A stretch of 64,000 bases of DNA from Tetracentron sinense. Its lineage: Eukaryota; Streptophyta; Magnoliopsida; Trochodendrales; Trochodendraceae. Positions 1 through 10,459 of this stretch are shown here, one piece after another (positions within the stretch are counted from its first letter, which is position 1; each line of letters opens with the position of its first letter). Both the position numbers and the translations under genes were made by a program. The stretch spans positions 41,921,965 to 41,985,964 of the forward strand of contig CM026557.1 in NCBI GenBank assembly GCA_015143295.1. Reading direction: 5' to 3'. A model generated the notes under the pieces. The model was not told the origin of the DNA, ran no database searches, and was given only the letters and a program-made list of their open reading frames with translations.

Positions 1-277
1 AGCATCCAACTCCATTGATAAACCTAGTAGCATAACTATTATATCTCTTTTTAAGTCCTTGTTTATACTAAATTTAGGATAAAGTTGCATTTATCAGATG
101 CTTGAAGATTTTTAGAAATGATGCTTTCTATTTTTAAGAACAAACCTACATAAAATCTCTAATTTCATTTTTCTCAATTATATACTGTCATATTATGTAG
201 AGCAACTGAGTGGAATAGGTGGAATTTACATTGTAATGTGGAAGCTACTTTATTTTGCTGCCAGAGATGACATTTCT

Positions 278-431
278 CAGTACACCTGGTTCACTCCAGT
301 GGTTAGACATTTCCCCTTTGGAGGACTTGGTTTTAGTCTTGGTGTGGCGGTTGAGAGGCCCACCATGTGTCCTAACCTAACTACTAGTTGGGGTTGCAGC
401 CTAACCGTATGACTTGTACCCAAAAAAAAAA
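278..431 (+). mobile_element. tRNA-derived SINE (about 150 bp)
   Basis: The stretch has an A-box-like segment around 295-310 (GTGGTTAGACATTTCC), a B-box-like segment around 322-340 (GGACTTGGTTTTAGTC) and an A-rich tail at 421-431, the layout of a Pol III-transcribed plant SINE. The flanks AGATGACATTTCT and AGATGGTGTTTCT look like a degenerate target-site duplication. The open frame on the opposite strand is incidental. The exact 5' end is uncertain. Confidence 0.55.
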
Positions 432-884
432 AGATGGTGTTTCTGTCTATAGTTTGTTTCGACGCAAATACTCTCTGGATGACTTCTGCAGTTCTACTGG
501 CAGCAGCAACCACAAATTACTTGTATCTTAGGCATCAAAGCAGCAGAAGAATGATGCAGAAAAATTAGATGGTCTATATCTGTTTGCGGCATTAGGGCAC
601 TTACAGTTCATGTGAAGCAACACTTTAACCAGGTTGAATATTATACTTGGTTATTTTATCTTCTTTTCTTGGCCAGGGTATTTGAGTTTCATTTTGGTAT
701 GTTTTTATCACTTTTTTTTTTTGCAAAATGCTCGAGCATCTCAAACAACTGAAGAAAACGTAAACCTGAAAACAAGCAATAAGGCCACATCATGTATATC
801 TTTATCAGCCATCTTTCAACCCTTTTCTCAGGAAACAAAGTATTTTCAATTAATTTCAGAAAAGTTCTGATTTCCAGGGACCCA
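432..884. other. Intergenic, no feature recognised
   Basis: AT-rich sequence with a poly-T run near 712-722. No convincing coding exon, RNA gene or repeat border was seen. It may contain the 3' UTR of a minus-strand transcript whose possible last exon lies at 885-1000. Confidence 0.4.
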
Positions 885-1000
885 TTAGATCGTGAGGATC
901 ATGCGAAAGATTTCAATGACTAGAAATCCTATCACAACCAAACCAATAAATAGAAAAATCCAATCAGATCCAGCTGAAACAGGCTCTGCCCCATCAAAAT
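885..1000 (-). CDS. Possible terminal exon of an unidentified membrane protein
   Basis: On the minus strand an acceptor-like TTTTTAG (1007-1001) is followed by about 38 codons ending in TAA at 885-887. The peptide has a short acidic start (residues like FDGAEPVSAGSDW), one strongly hydrophobic segment of about 20 residues, and a short polar tail ending FRMILTI. That is the layout of a tail-anchored or C-terminal transmembrane exon. I do not recognise the family and found no convincing upstream exon. It could be a chance open frame; the clean acceptor and the membrane-like composition are the only support. Confidence 0.3.
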
Positions 1001-1471
1001 CTAAAAATTGAGAGTGCCAAAATTGAAAGAAACAAACAAGGTGTCAAGGACCCCTCCAAAAAAAAAACCCAAACAAACAAGGACCCAAAAATCAATAATG
1101 TAAGAAATTAACAGCTAATGACTTAAGGACTCAAAACATTGTAACTGCATGTCAGGGAACTCAATAACCAGAGAACAAGTGAGCTTTCTGATCGACAGAA
1201 CATCCCATTCCCCATGGGGGAAACTGCATTCTCCCTTATATTGTTTGCCACTCTTGAGCATCTTCAACAGATGCTGATTCAAACCCAGTAAAAATTTCAA
1301 ATTTTGGGGAAGAAGTAGAAGTTTCAAGTATTCCCAGCTGCTATCTAAGCCCAAAGGCAGCTCCCCCCAACTTTCAAAAGTGCCACTAGTTGAGATCAGA
1401 GAGAGATTTTGATTTGTGTCTCATCTAGCCATCACTTTATTTTCTTTCTTTACATTAGCTCTCTCCCTAAT
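1001..1471. other. Intergenic, no feature recognised
   Basis: Non-coding AT-rich sequence. A minus-strand open frame at 1115-1354 has no recognisable domain and no splice context, so it is not called as a gene. Confidence 0.4.
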
Positions 1472-1693
1472 CGTTTGGCAAGAAAGTAAAAGAAAGGTGA
1501 GTTTTCTTGCACTTTTCTTGCGTTCAGTGTACAAGAAAGCACACTTTCATTTTCTTGCACTTTCTCAATAGTGACAAACTTTCTCCCCAAAACCATCTCT
1601 AGCTTTTGATGGTTATTTTGAAAGAAAATTTAAGTTTTTTCTTCTTTTCCTTTCCTTTTCTTTCACCACTTTCTTTTCAAACAAACACAACCT
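1472..1693. mobile_element. MITE, copy 1 of a two-copy family
   Basis: The sequence is clearly similar to 45382-45579. Shared blocks include GGCAAGAAAGT, TTTCTTGCAC, TGTACAAGAAA and CAATAGTGACAA, and both end in a GAAACAAA/CAAACAAA-like segment. The ends (GTTTGGCAAGAAAG and CTTTCTTTTCAAAC) are imperfect inverted repeats. No open reading frame. Superfamily not assigned. Confidence 0.5.
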
Positions 1694-1834
1694 TATGTTT
1701 GGTTGCCGAGAAAATAGTTGAAAACAGATAAAAGAAGAGAAAATATTGAATTCCTAATAAATTCTTAGCTGTGTTCTATCTAATTTTCTTTTCTTTTCTC
1801 TGTTTTTACTTATTTTCTCGGTAACCAAACATAG
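1694..1834. mobile_element. Small TIR MITE (about 140 bp)
   Basis: The termini ATGTTTGGTTGCCGAGAAAA and TTTTCTCGGTAACCAAACAT are near-perfect inverted repeats of 20 bp around a short AT-rich core. This is a non-autonomous DNA element without coding capacity. It directly abuts the preceding MITE. Confidence 0.6.
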
Positions 1835-2338
1835 TTAAATTGTGTCATTTGTAGCATCAAAAAATACGAGCTAATCTTGTAGGCAAGGTAGCTGTGTGTG
1901 AGGTGGGAACACTTGTTTCATAGTTGCCTCTCTAATGATCCGAGTAGCGACACTCCATTTCTTTTCTAGAACAAGTGTTAATGCAATGATGCCAGATAAA
2001 AGAATGGGAAGTATCCAAAAGTTGATGGAAGTTCATTACACCATGCTATGAAGTCATCTTCAAATATTGCTCCAGAACCCCACTGGTTCAAGGTTGGTAA
2101 CTTGATATGTTAAGCTCTGCTGAGGAAGGCCAGCTGAAAACTGGATTTTGAAAAGGGAAGGGACCAAGCAAATCTGTTGGAGTTGCTTGGTTTGTGGGTG
2201 TTTTATAAATGAAATTTAAGGTTTTGAGGGGAAATCTTTGTTACCGGAATTTGAAATCAAAAGGTATTTTTGTGTTGGTTTTACAAGTGAGGTTGAAATT
2301 TTGGCATGGTTTTCTACAATTTGAGGACATGTTGAGCA
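1835..2338. other. Intergenic, no feature recognised
   Basis: No domain-bearing open frame or repeat border seen. The 61-residue open frame that starts at 2209 runs into the neighbouring SINE and is not credible. Confidence 0.4.
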
Positions 2339-2353
2339 TGGCATTGGCAGAGT

Positions 2354-2529
2354 TTTTTTTTAGGGTATCCCAAAGCCTTGGAGCCAAGGGCTAGTCCCTT
2401 CGGGTATCCGTACCAGCCCACTCAGAATTTTCCCTATGGATATCAGGGTAAGTCGAGAAGTGGGAGTTGAACACACGACCACATGGAGCAAACCCGGGAT
2501 GCTAGCCCACTGCACCAACCCCTGGTGGG
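2354..2529 (-). mobile_element. SINE with perfect 15-bp target duplication
   Basis: The insertion is flanked by the direct repeat TGGCATTGGCAGAGT at 2339-2353 and 2530-2544. Read on the minus strand it starts with an A-box-like GGTGCAGTGGGCTAGC, has a B box near GTTCAACTCCC, and ends in an A tail (T8 at 2354-2361 on the plus strand). Structure and duplication make it a recent tRNA-derived SINE insertion. Confidence 0.8.
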
Positions 2530-2544
2530 TGGCATTGGCAGAGT

Positions 2545-3777
2545 ATGTCGACCCACCATATGATCACTGAAACAAGATATACCCGGTATTCACCTGCATT
2601 ACATGTCATCTTATAAATTAATCCATGAACATACGATCTCTTGGAAGGACTACCCACTTACCGTATCTGAATTGTTCTAATCTTCAGCCAATACACTTCC
2701 AGGCACACAGCAATTGGAGAATCTGATGTAATTCTCACTAGGTTAGGGACTAAGAGCATGGTAAAGGACCCCACTGTCCAGTTGGTCTTGAGCTTTTCTT
2801 TACAAATTCTTGCATAATGTTGGATCGCCCGTCTAATCTTTCTCATTGTACGAAAACAGAATTGATGCCTGCCCACTTCGCAATCCATCTGAATATCCCA
2901 TTGCTCTGCTTATGGGGGTTATGATGCCAAAGCAACAGCAATATAACTGGTACTCATTCCCGTCTTTACATACTAAGAGCTGATGCAAAGGAGTGACAAA
3001 AGATAACGAGTTTTACACCTGTTCCACTTTAAATCATCTTCTTGAAAAATAAAATAAAATTAATCCTCCTAATATTTTAGACCCGAGTGGCCGAAGTAAA
3101 ACCACAGCCAGATTCAGCAATGTGAATGTGAGTTCAAGGTGAATCATCTTCTACAACATATACCACCTGCCGCTGAATCACTATAAACATGGCCTTACTC
3201 GAACACAAAAAGGAAAAAAGAATAAAAAACAAATATTAAACCTTATCTATGCTCTAGTTTGAGAGCATGAGTAAAAACAGCACTGAACGATTTTAACCGA
3301 GAATGCTGTAATTATGCATTTCTTTAACATGATAATGCCTACCATTCTGTCAAAACACAATGGGTTTATCAAGTTGAAAGTTTCAAGTTCAAACTCATAG
3401 AGGTCCCATTTCCTCCAACAAAATGGATTTCTAAAGTTTAAACACTTAGATGTAAGTTTCGAGCAAACATTAGATTTTCACACACTGAACGCCCATTAGA
3501 AGGAAGCAAAAGGATCATATCAGAAACACTGCTTCAACGACAATTACTCAGATCCAGTAGGGTTTGCAACATTACCTACCAAATCATTGTCCATAAAGAC
3601 TACACCAATAAAAAGGAAGGACATTATGATTGTGGACTTCAAGTAGAGTAGCTCTCTTCCAATATGAAATCCATACTAGTCAACTTTAGGGGCTAAAAAA
3701 GTGATATTTAAGCAGACTAGCTACTGCAGGCAAATCAAGGGAAACAAATTCACAATTTCCGGACTAATGGTGAACAT
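2545..3777. other. Intergenic, including likely 3' UTR of the DUF1138 gene
   Basis: The part adjoining 3778 probably includes the 3' UTR of the minus-strand DUF1138 gene. A minus-strand open frame at 2658-2888 ends at a donor-like GGTAAGTGG, but its peptide matches no family I know. No repeat was delimited here. Confidence 0.4.
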
Positions 3778-4103
3778 TCAAGATTCAGAACGGGACTTAA
3801 CAATAAAATTCTGGCGACTGATAGGGTTCATCACCACTGGGGGCCCTGCTGTACGAGGCCATGCCTGGAACTTCTTGTCAGTTTCTTCCCACCATTCTTT
3901 ATTTGAAACAGTTGTGGGGGTGGTACCTGGTTTCAGAACCAGTAATAATGTTAAACTACAAAAGGCAACAGCTGTGAAGCAAGTTTTTACAAAGATCACC
4001 ACAACTTACCTCCAAATAGCTTCTTGTCGGCGAGGACATAATCCAATGAGAATGCGAGTACTCCGGATGCCAATAAAGAGCCTATGATGTACTTGGTTGT
4101 CAT
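3778..4103 (-). CDS. OZI1: DUF1138 small membrane protein (OZI1-like), two coding exons
   Basis: Two coding exons: 4010-4103 (ATG at 4103-4101) and 3778-3926 (TGA at 3780-3778). They join through a GT-AG intron (donor GGTAAGTTG, acceptor AACCAG) and encode 80 residues. The N-terminal half (residues 1-32) has one hydrophobic segment, residues 5-22. The C-terminal half carries the invariant-looking blocks KEWWEETDKKFQAWPRTAGP and MNPISRQNFIVK that define plant DUF1138. The length matches the Arabidopsis ozone-induced OZI1 protein as I recall it. The biochemical function is unknown; the site II-like TGGGCTT box upstream would fit a housekeeping role. A 5'UTR acceptor (TTGCAG, 4116-4111) lies 7 bases before the ATG, so the promoter is distant (see 6695-6821). 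Confidence 0.9.
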
Positions 4104-4343
4104 GTTCAGACTGCAACGAGGGAAAAAAATCACGACACCAAATGACAGACATCGCTAGAATGAAAACATATAACATTGTAGAAAGTAGCTCGAAAGTCGC
4201 ACCTATTAGGCTACTACAAGAAGGTCGAATATTAAAGAATGATTAGACAAGCTGAAACATACCCACCTTAGGGGCATAGCGAACAAGAAGTAGAACAAGC
4301 AAGACATATATTTGCTTCTATGAAACACAGGAACTGTTTATAC

Positions 4344-5211
4344 CAGTGTTTTTGAAAGGCATGTCAGGCTTACGCCTTAAGGCTCACTTTGAGGTGAAGC
4401 TCAAAGAAAACGGCTCGAAGCTTAAAACCAATAAGGCTTATGCCTTAAAAGTGTGAGGCTCACATGAGGTGCATGGCCCACACCTTGAAACTCGCTTTAT
4501 GGTTGAGGCATGCACCTCATACACTAACCAAAAATAGGATTCTGACCACATAACCTAGAGTTAAATATATTTTTTTTCATGATTTATTTGCATGTCTGTT
4601 GTAATTTATCATTTTCCACATGCATAGATAATTGATAACCAACCATAGTTACCAAACCGAGAAGCGTAAACGAGAAGCAGGAAGCGAGGCTCAAAAAATT
4701 CATAGGAAATGGAAAGCGAGAAATAGATATAGTTGCCTTGTTCTCATTATATTAGGATGACTAATCATCATACCTTAAAATTTATCTTACTTGAGATATT
4801 TTGGAGAAGTAGGTGTTGTATAGCCTTAGGTTTCAATCAAACAATACTCGCTTAGATCTATGTCGTAGGCTTTGGACTCAAGTCTATCCCATTACTTTCT
4901 AGATATATAACCTCCTTTGACTACTAAATGAGACTTGATGGAAGCGAGGGGAAGCGAGTCAAGGAAACGAGCTTCCCACCTTGTCATAGCTTCCCGGCAA
5001 CTATGTCACCATCTATCCTTCAATATGTATATGAACCATAAGTAAATTTAAATTGCAGCTTTTGCTTTCTTTATTTTCTTCTATATGATGGTTCAATTAT
5101 CTAAAAATAATTCCAATATATACAAAAAAAAATTCCATCTTTTTCAATTTCTCATTTCTAATTATTTTTCCTATTTACAAATGAACTTATACCTCACCTT
5201 TTAAAACACTG
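4344..5211. mobile_element. hAT-like non-autonomous element in the DUF1138 5' intron
   Basis: The termini CAGTGTTTTTGAAAGGC and CACCTTTTAAAACACTG form inverted repeats. The flanks GTTTATAC (4336-4343) and GTTTACAC (5212-5219) are an 8-bp target duplication with one mismatch, as expected for hAT. There is no transposase frame. A second element is nested at 4643-5005. Related copies or ends occur at 6025-6068, 39150-39310 and 55514-55800. Confidence 0.7.
4643..5005. mobile_element. Nested MITE (ATAGTT-type TIRs), copy A
   Basis: The element starts with CATAGTTACCAAACCGAGAAG and ends with AGCTTCCCGGCAACTATG; the ends are inverted and purine/pyrimidine-biased. It is clearly related to 50486-50939 (shared GAAGCGAGGCTCAAAAAA, TTAGGTTTCAA and GAGACTTGATGGAAGCGAG-like blocks). 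It sits wholly inside the hAT-like element at 4344-5211, so it inserted later. Confidence 0.6.
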
Positions 5212-6740
5212 GTTTACACAAGTATTATTTATAAATGAAAAAGAGTAATTATGATCAGTTTACATTTACCTGTACTTAAATAAGAGTTCATTTACTTTTA
5301 TAACACATAGAAACCTGTAATATGGATCAGATCAGTTTCAGAAAAAAAAATATGGATCAAACGAAGATCCCCAAAGTGTCAGAAGACTCACAACAATAAG
5401 ATCAGTAACGACAACCCCCAATTCCAGTTTAAACCTACGAAGATCTATCTCTAGCATCCGAGAAAATCAGATCAGCAAGAAACTAAGATAATAAGACTTC
5501 AAAATTAATGCATAAATGCCCAGAACACGAGTCAGGTCAGTTTCAGAGGAAAATGAAAATAGTGAACCAAGTAAAAATCCACAATTATATCCATAGTTAC
5601 CAAGTAAGGGTAGGGGTATAACACAAAAATAATTTGCTCGCGGTATTATACGACAAAAACAAGAGAAAAGTACGGGAAAATTAAAATATAATTAATAATT
5701 ATAAATAAATAAGAATTATGATACTAACTAATAACAATTATTTAATACGGAATATGAATTTAACAGACAAAAATACGGCAAAGAGAGCCGCCCATATAAG
5801 TTTCAAGGGGCCTATAACCTATTAAGCAACGACCTGACCTTCAGAGCCTCCAGAAATTGCCTCGCTAAACCTTAGCTTGCTCTCTTAGATTTATTTTCTT
5901 CTATATGATGGTTGAATTATCTAAAAATAATTCCAATATATATTTCATTTGTTTTTTCAATCTTTTTCAATTTCTCATTTCTGATTACTTTTCCTATTTA
6001 CAAATGAAGTAAAGTGAAGCTTAAGTCTCATGTCTCAAGGCTTACACCTCGCCTTTTAAAACATTGGTTTACACAAGTATTATTTGTAAATGAAACAGTG
6101 TAATTATGATCAGTTTACATTTACCTATTATTAAATAAGAGTTCATTTACTTTGAAGTTATAACACATAGAAACCTATAATATCTCAGATCAGTTTCAGA
6201 AAAAAAATATGGATCAACCAAAGATCCCCAAAGTGTCGGACAATAAGATCAGTAATGACAACCTCACAACCCCCAATTCTAGTTGAAACCTATGAAGATC
6301 TATCTCTAGCATCCGAGAAAACCAGATCAGCAAGAAACTAAGAGAATAAGACTTCAAAATTAATGCATAAAGCCCAGAACATGAGTCAGATCAGTTTCAA
6401 AGGAAATGAAAACTGTGAACCAAGTAAAAATCCACAATTATATCCATAGTTACCAAGTATGGGTACAGGTATAATACAAAAATGATTCATTCGGGGTATT
6501 ATATGACAAAAACATGAGAAAAGTATAGGAAAATTAAAAACAAATTAATAATTATAAATAAACAGGAATCGTGATACTAACTAATAACAATTATTTACTA
6601 TGGAATATGAATTTAACAGAGAGCCGCCCATATAATTTAATACGGCAAAGAGAGCCGCCCATATAATTTTAGTGGGGTCAAATTAAGCAATGACCTGACC
6701 TTCAGAGCCTCCAGAAATTGCCTTGTTAAAACCCTAGCCA
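5070..6740. repeat. Direct tandem duplication, two units of about 0.82 kb
   Basis: Unit 1 (about 5070-5889) and unit 2 (about 5890-6740) align over most of their length. Both contain TTATTTTCTTCTATATGATG, the hAT terminus, AAGATCCCCAAAGTGTC, CTATCTCTAGCATCCGAGAA and the first-exon segment CTTCAGAGCCTCCAGAAATT. Since the 3' end of the hAT element is present in both units, the duplication happened after that insertion. Unit 2 keeps about 40 bp of element sequence that unit 1 has lost. Confidence 0.8.
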
Positions 6741-6785
6741 AGAAAACTAGGAGTGGTGCAAAGTAGAGAAAGAAGGATAAGGTAT
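6695..6785 (-). other. Probable non-coding first exon of the DUF1138 gene
   Basis: On the minus strand a pyrimidine-rich leader (CTTATCCTTCTTTCTCTAC) is followed by CTAGGGTTTT and GGAGGCTCTGAAGGTCAG, then a GT at 6694. It lies downstream of a TATA box at a suitable distance and is followed, 2.6 kb on, by the acceptor 7 bases before the DUF1138 ATG. I infer a 5'UTR exon plus a 5'UTR intron. A degenerate copy is at about 5831-5875. The donor is not a consensus GTAAGT, so the exact end is uncertain. Confidence 0.45.
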
Positions 6786-6930
6786 GATGAAGAGAGCCGC
6801 CAATATAAATTTCTCTATATACCCATTTTGGCCCCAAAAATCGCAACTATTTCATTTTTGCTCCAAGTTTTGCTATTAGATCCTCTAATTGGACTTTTGA
6901 CTGGTGAACCCAAGCCCATAATAATGTATA
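6786..6930 (-). promoter_or_regulatory. Putative core promoter of the DUF1138 gene
   Basis: Read on the minus strand, TATATAGAG (6821-6813) is a good TATA box about 30 bases before the pyrimidine-rich leader. Upstream, near 6910-6920, is TGGGCTTGGG, a site II/TCP-like element typical of plant housekeeping and mitochondrial-protein genes. The assignment rests on spacing and motif only. Confidence 0.4.
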
Positions 6931-7154
6931 TCATGTAATGTAGGACATGTGTAGTCTCATTGGTGCCTAGGATCCTCAGTGAGTTCATTCAATAAACGGT
7001 CAGCCATTCTCAAATACAGACGGGATACCAAGCAAAGGGCTGGGGCCCACCATACAATGAATTCCACCTAGGAAATGACCTAATTTTAATTACCCATCCA
7101 TTTCATTATTAGATCCTCTTCCTCCTCCTCCAAAAACCCCTAGGCAACAAATTA

Positions 7155-7400
7155 ACTACACTGGGCCTAGGCGACATTTTGACTAAACTAAGATGCAATG
7201 AACCATCTAATTCGTCATCACCATCAATTCCTTATCCCAAACATTTGAGGTCAGTAATGCGAATTGTATTTTGCCATTCACTCTTGCTTGAAAGGACCGT
7301 TTAAGATTCATGTCATAGGATTTGTCAATGTTATTTTACACCGGCTGCAGACTTGCATAACCCTATTCCTTCATCTAGGATTGGGATCGGCAATGGTAAG
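7155..7400. repeat. Degenerate MITE end and RTE-LINE-tail-like fragment
   Basis: TGGGCCTAGGCGACATTTTGACTA (7163-7186) matches an end of the GCCTAGGCG MITE family found at 8400-8690, 43251-43436 and 55265-55492. The following CCTTATCCCAAACATTTGAG resembles the 3' tail of plant RTE-type LINEs seen more clearly at 43080-43245. Both are eroded. Confidence 0.4.
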
Positions 7401-7408
7401 CTATCATA

Positions 7409-7612
7409 ATTATTCCTCTCTCCAGCACAATGCGTTCTCTACCACACTGTGTTTTTTTCTTCCTAATTCCTCTCTCTCCGTGCGTTCTCTACCGCACTGC
7501 GTTTTTTTTTTCTTCCTAATTCCTCTCTCTCTCTCTCTCTCCAGCATAGTGCGTTCTCTACCACATTGTGCGTTTTTTTCTTCCTAATTCCTCTCTCCAG
7601 CACAGTGCGGTA
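7409..7612 (+). repeat. Minisatellite, about 4 units of 50-60 bp
   Basis: The module TTCCTAATTCCTCTCTC-CAGCACAGTGCG-TTCTCTACC-poly-T recurs about four times with length variation in the CT run (7525-7542). It lies immediately before a possible transcript start region. The 107-residue frame running through it is an artefact of the repeat. Confidence 0.7.
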
Positions 7613-8395
7613 GAGACGCTTGTGGGGAAGTTGATTGATCCCCTTGTTTATTTATATGTTCCGAGATTTTGGATTTAGTTGCAGAAATTCGGAGAGAATT
7701 TTCTAGATTCCCGTATTGGTTCGATGATTCGTTTGCCTATTTATTTGTAGATTTGGAGCTCCAATTGTAGCTACTCCTAGCTCGAAGCTAAGACTGATCG
7801 ATCATTTGATCGATTGAGAGGGTGGTTGCTCGATCTGGTTGGAGATATCGACTTCTAGGTATGTGCTTATAAGTTATAACCATCCTCTCTGATTTTTTTT
7901 AAGTTTTTGGAATGAAATTGGGTGCTTATTTTTTACGTTTCTGGAAAGAAATTGTTTCTTGGATCAATTGATGCTGTTTTTTTTTTAAAGAGGAATGCTA
8001 TCCATAGATCCTTATTTTTTTCCTCAAAAAAACCATTCCTTGGAGAGAGATCAATATTCAATAGTCAATATCGCTCTCAATCTTCCCCCACTCAAATTAA
8101 TGATTCATGTTCCCATAGGTAACTTTGGTTTGATTCTTTTAAATGGGATCCTGAATCATTAATCTGAGAGGGGAAAGATCATTGTTGGATATTTGACATG
8201 ATTTCAATTGCTCTCTTTAATGACATGAATATGAATTATTAATCTGAATATTGTGAATACTGCGCATAATTGTGTTTGATTATGTTTGAATGCATATCAC
8301 ACAATAGGTGACACTGCTTTTAAACTTTATTTTATGTTTTTGTGGAATGTGGATATGGAGTTTTGGTCTTTTGGATGTTATATATAATAATATAT
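7613..8395 (+). other. Possible non-coding first exon and intron start
   Basis: GC-richer sequence from about 7600 ends in GACTTCTAG followed by GTATGTGC (7859-7866), a good plant 5' splice site. The region holds no long frame. It could be the 5'UTR exon of a plus-strand or long non-coding transcript, but no downstream coding exon could be identified before the repeats at 8400. Confidence 0.25.
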
Positions 8396-8399
8396 ATGT

Positions 8400-8690
8400 A
8401 TATGAGATATATATATATATTAAATTTATCGCCTAGGCAACGCCTCGCCTAGACGCCTTAACTACACTGCATAGGCCTTACCTAGCCGGGGCTAATCGCC
8501 TAGACGCCTTAACTACACTGCCTAGGCCTCGCCTAGTCAATGCCCTCATCACCTAACCATGATTTAGACTGGTTCTGGTTCAATTTTTAATATTTTAAAA
8601 GAAAAAGTAGATTTTGGTCGCAAGGCATTACCTAGGGAACACCCTATTACCTAGGAGCTGCCTGATCGGTTTGACTACGCTGTTGCATTT
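8400..8690. mobile_element. GCCTAGGCG-type MITE, copy 1
   Basis: Recurring CGCCTAGACGCCTTAACTA and GCCTAGGC motifs and an end TTTGACTACGCTG match the copies at 43251-43436 and 55265-55492. This copy carries an internal partial duplication: CGCCTAGACGCCTTAACTACACTGC occurs twice within 100 bp. Non-coding. Confidence 0.55.
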
Positions 8691-9141
8691 ACTTGTACAA
8701 GAGCCAAGAATGCAATTTTAAGGATTACAAATAATAATAATAATAATCAATAAGAGGAGGAGGAGGAGGAGGAGGAAATCCAAAAAAAGAAAATGACAAA
8801 AATGTGGTTCTTCACATAAGAAAAATATTTTTTTTTTGGATCAATTCCTAGGATGTAAGTTGAGCTACAATGTATTGTTATCATGTGTTTGTCTAGTTCC
8901 AACATGCTTGCTCATGTCTAGAGGAGTAGTTTCTATACAGATTACGTCTGCAAAAGTCTCCCATTGAAGCGTGAAGGCTAACAATTGGACCTTGTATTAT
9001 ATGCATGTGAAAAGCAGGAATTAAATGAACTACAACAGAAACATCCTCAAGATCTATCATGAACTGATTCTGTTAGCTCAAGATGAGTACCTTTTGTCTA
9101 GTGCAATAGCATTGACTACCATAAAACACTCCTAAAGTATG
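8691..9141. other. Intergenic, no gene recognised
   Basis: Contains short microsatellites (AATAAT near 8730-8750 and GGAGGA near 8755-8775). No coding exon seen. Confidence 0.4.
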
Positions 9142-9149
9142 TTCATTCT

Positions 9150-10451
9150 CAGGGGTGGAGCTAGGATTCTCTTGCAAGGGGGATAACAATGGGGCTCGGG
9201 ATCGTAGCCCTCAATTTTATTTTATTTTTTTGAAAGCCAAGTTTCTGGGCCATTGCGTCTGTTTGTGTGCCCGTTTGCCTTTTGTATAGAATATATTTTT
9301 TCTCCAAAGTTTTTTTTTTTTTTTGGGGGGGGGGCTCCCCGTCCGAGCTCTGCCCCTCTCCCAGGCTATTAATGTCAGTTACCAAACACCGGTATTATAC
9401 CTGCTATAGTACCTGTATAATACTTTTTGGGGGCTCGCCGTTTAAAACTGCATACTTTTGTCGTGTTATGTACATGGTTGTTAAATTCTTGCAATTTGTG
9501 ATTCAAATCCTACGATTTGAATCGAATCTCAAGCAAAACAATTCAAATCACAGGTGAAAATCTATTTTAGGTAAATTTGATTCAAATTGCGATTTGCGAT
9601 TCAAATTGCATGATTCATGCGATTCGAGCACGAAATCCCTGTTATGGACCGATACTTTAAAAAAAAAATTATTCCTTCAATTTTCTAAAAGTACTTTATA
9701 TTTTTAAAAAAGAGTGAAGAAACTGAAAAACTCCTATTATGGACATGCCAAAACCCCTATTTGGATTTTCTCTCTGTCGTTGTGAAAAAAAAAAGGAAGA
9801 AGAAAGTGGATGGAGTTAAACTCTGGGAGAACTTGATAGGTTATTTTATTAGTCTTTTTAATTATATAAGTCTTTTGATACTTGATCTCATACAACATGA
9901 TTATATGAGTTTATTTTTGAAGATATTGAGGGTTATGTTTCATTTTATGGATTTCATTTGTGTTTTGTATAGTTTGTGCAATGAAATGTTTATTACTTTC
10001 TTTTATGAATAGTGATGAATGAAAGATTTTGGATGATAGATTATTCCCTCTTTTTTTTTTAATTCATAATTTTTTTATGTTTTTTTTAACATTTTAAAAA
10101 AAAAGAATTAAATCTTACGATTTACAATTTGAATCGAATCGGTTCTAAAATGATTTTACGTTCCGATTACAATTTAACAACCTTGGTTACGTACTATACG
10201 TGTATCTCCGTATAATACCTATTTAATCCACGAATTATGTATTAAACACGTACAATAAGCATATTTTGCCGTACTTTTACCGCGTTAAACGCATATTCCA
10301 TATTAAATGATTGTTAACTATTGATTTTTTTTTAATTTTCCAGTACTTTTACCGTATAACACCCATACTCCCTGAATGGATCATTGTCGTATTATACCCG
10401 TACCTGTACTTGATAACTATGATTAATAAGCCCCATGTGGCTCCGCCCTTG
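9150..10451. mobile_element. hAT-like non-autonomous element, 1.3 kb
   Basis: The termini CAGGGGTGGAGC and GCTCCGCCCTTG are inverted repeats. A perfect 8-bp target duplication TTCATTCT flanks it at 9142-9149 and 10452-10459. It belongs to the CAGGGGCGGAGCC family also present at 22260-22556 and 30645-31249. No transposase frame; a second element is nested inside. Confidence 0.85.
9471..10191. mobile_element. Element nested inside the 1.3-kb hAT-like element
   Basis: The ends GGTTGTTAAATT (from about 9475) and AATTTAACAACC (to about 10187) are inverted, and the sub-terminal blocks GATTTGAATCGAATC occur on both sides. The flanks GTTATGTAC and GTTACGTAC are a 9-bp duplication with one mismatch. 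AT-rich core, no coding capacity. Confidence 0.6.
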
Positions 10452-10459
10452 TTCATTCT

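Noticed and set aside
290..340. Intact tRNA gene
   Set aside because: Only box-like promoter motifs are present; no cloverleaf can be formed. It fits a SINE head.
2658..2888. Minus-strand frame ending in a donor-like GGTAAGTGG as an exon of a gene upstream of the exon at 885
   Set aside because: No family recognised, no matching acceptor partner, and a SINE lies between. Evidence too thin to call.
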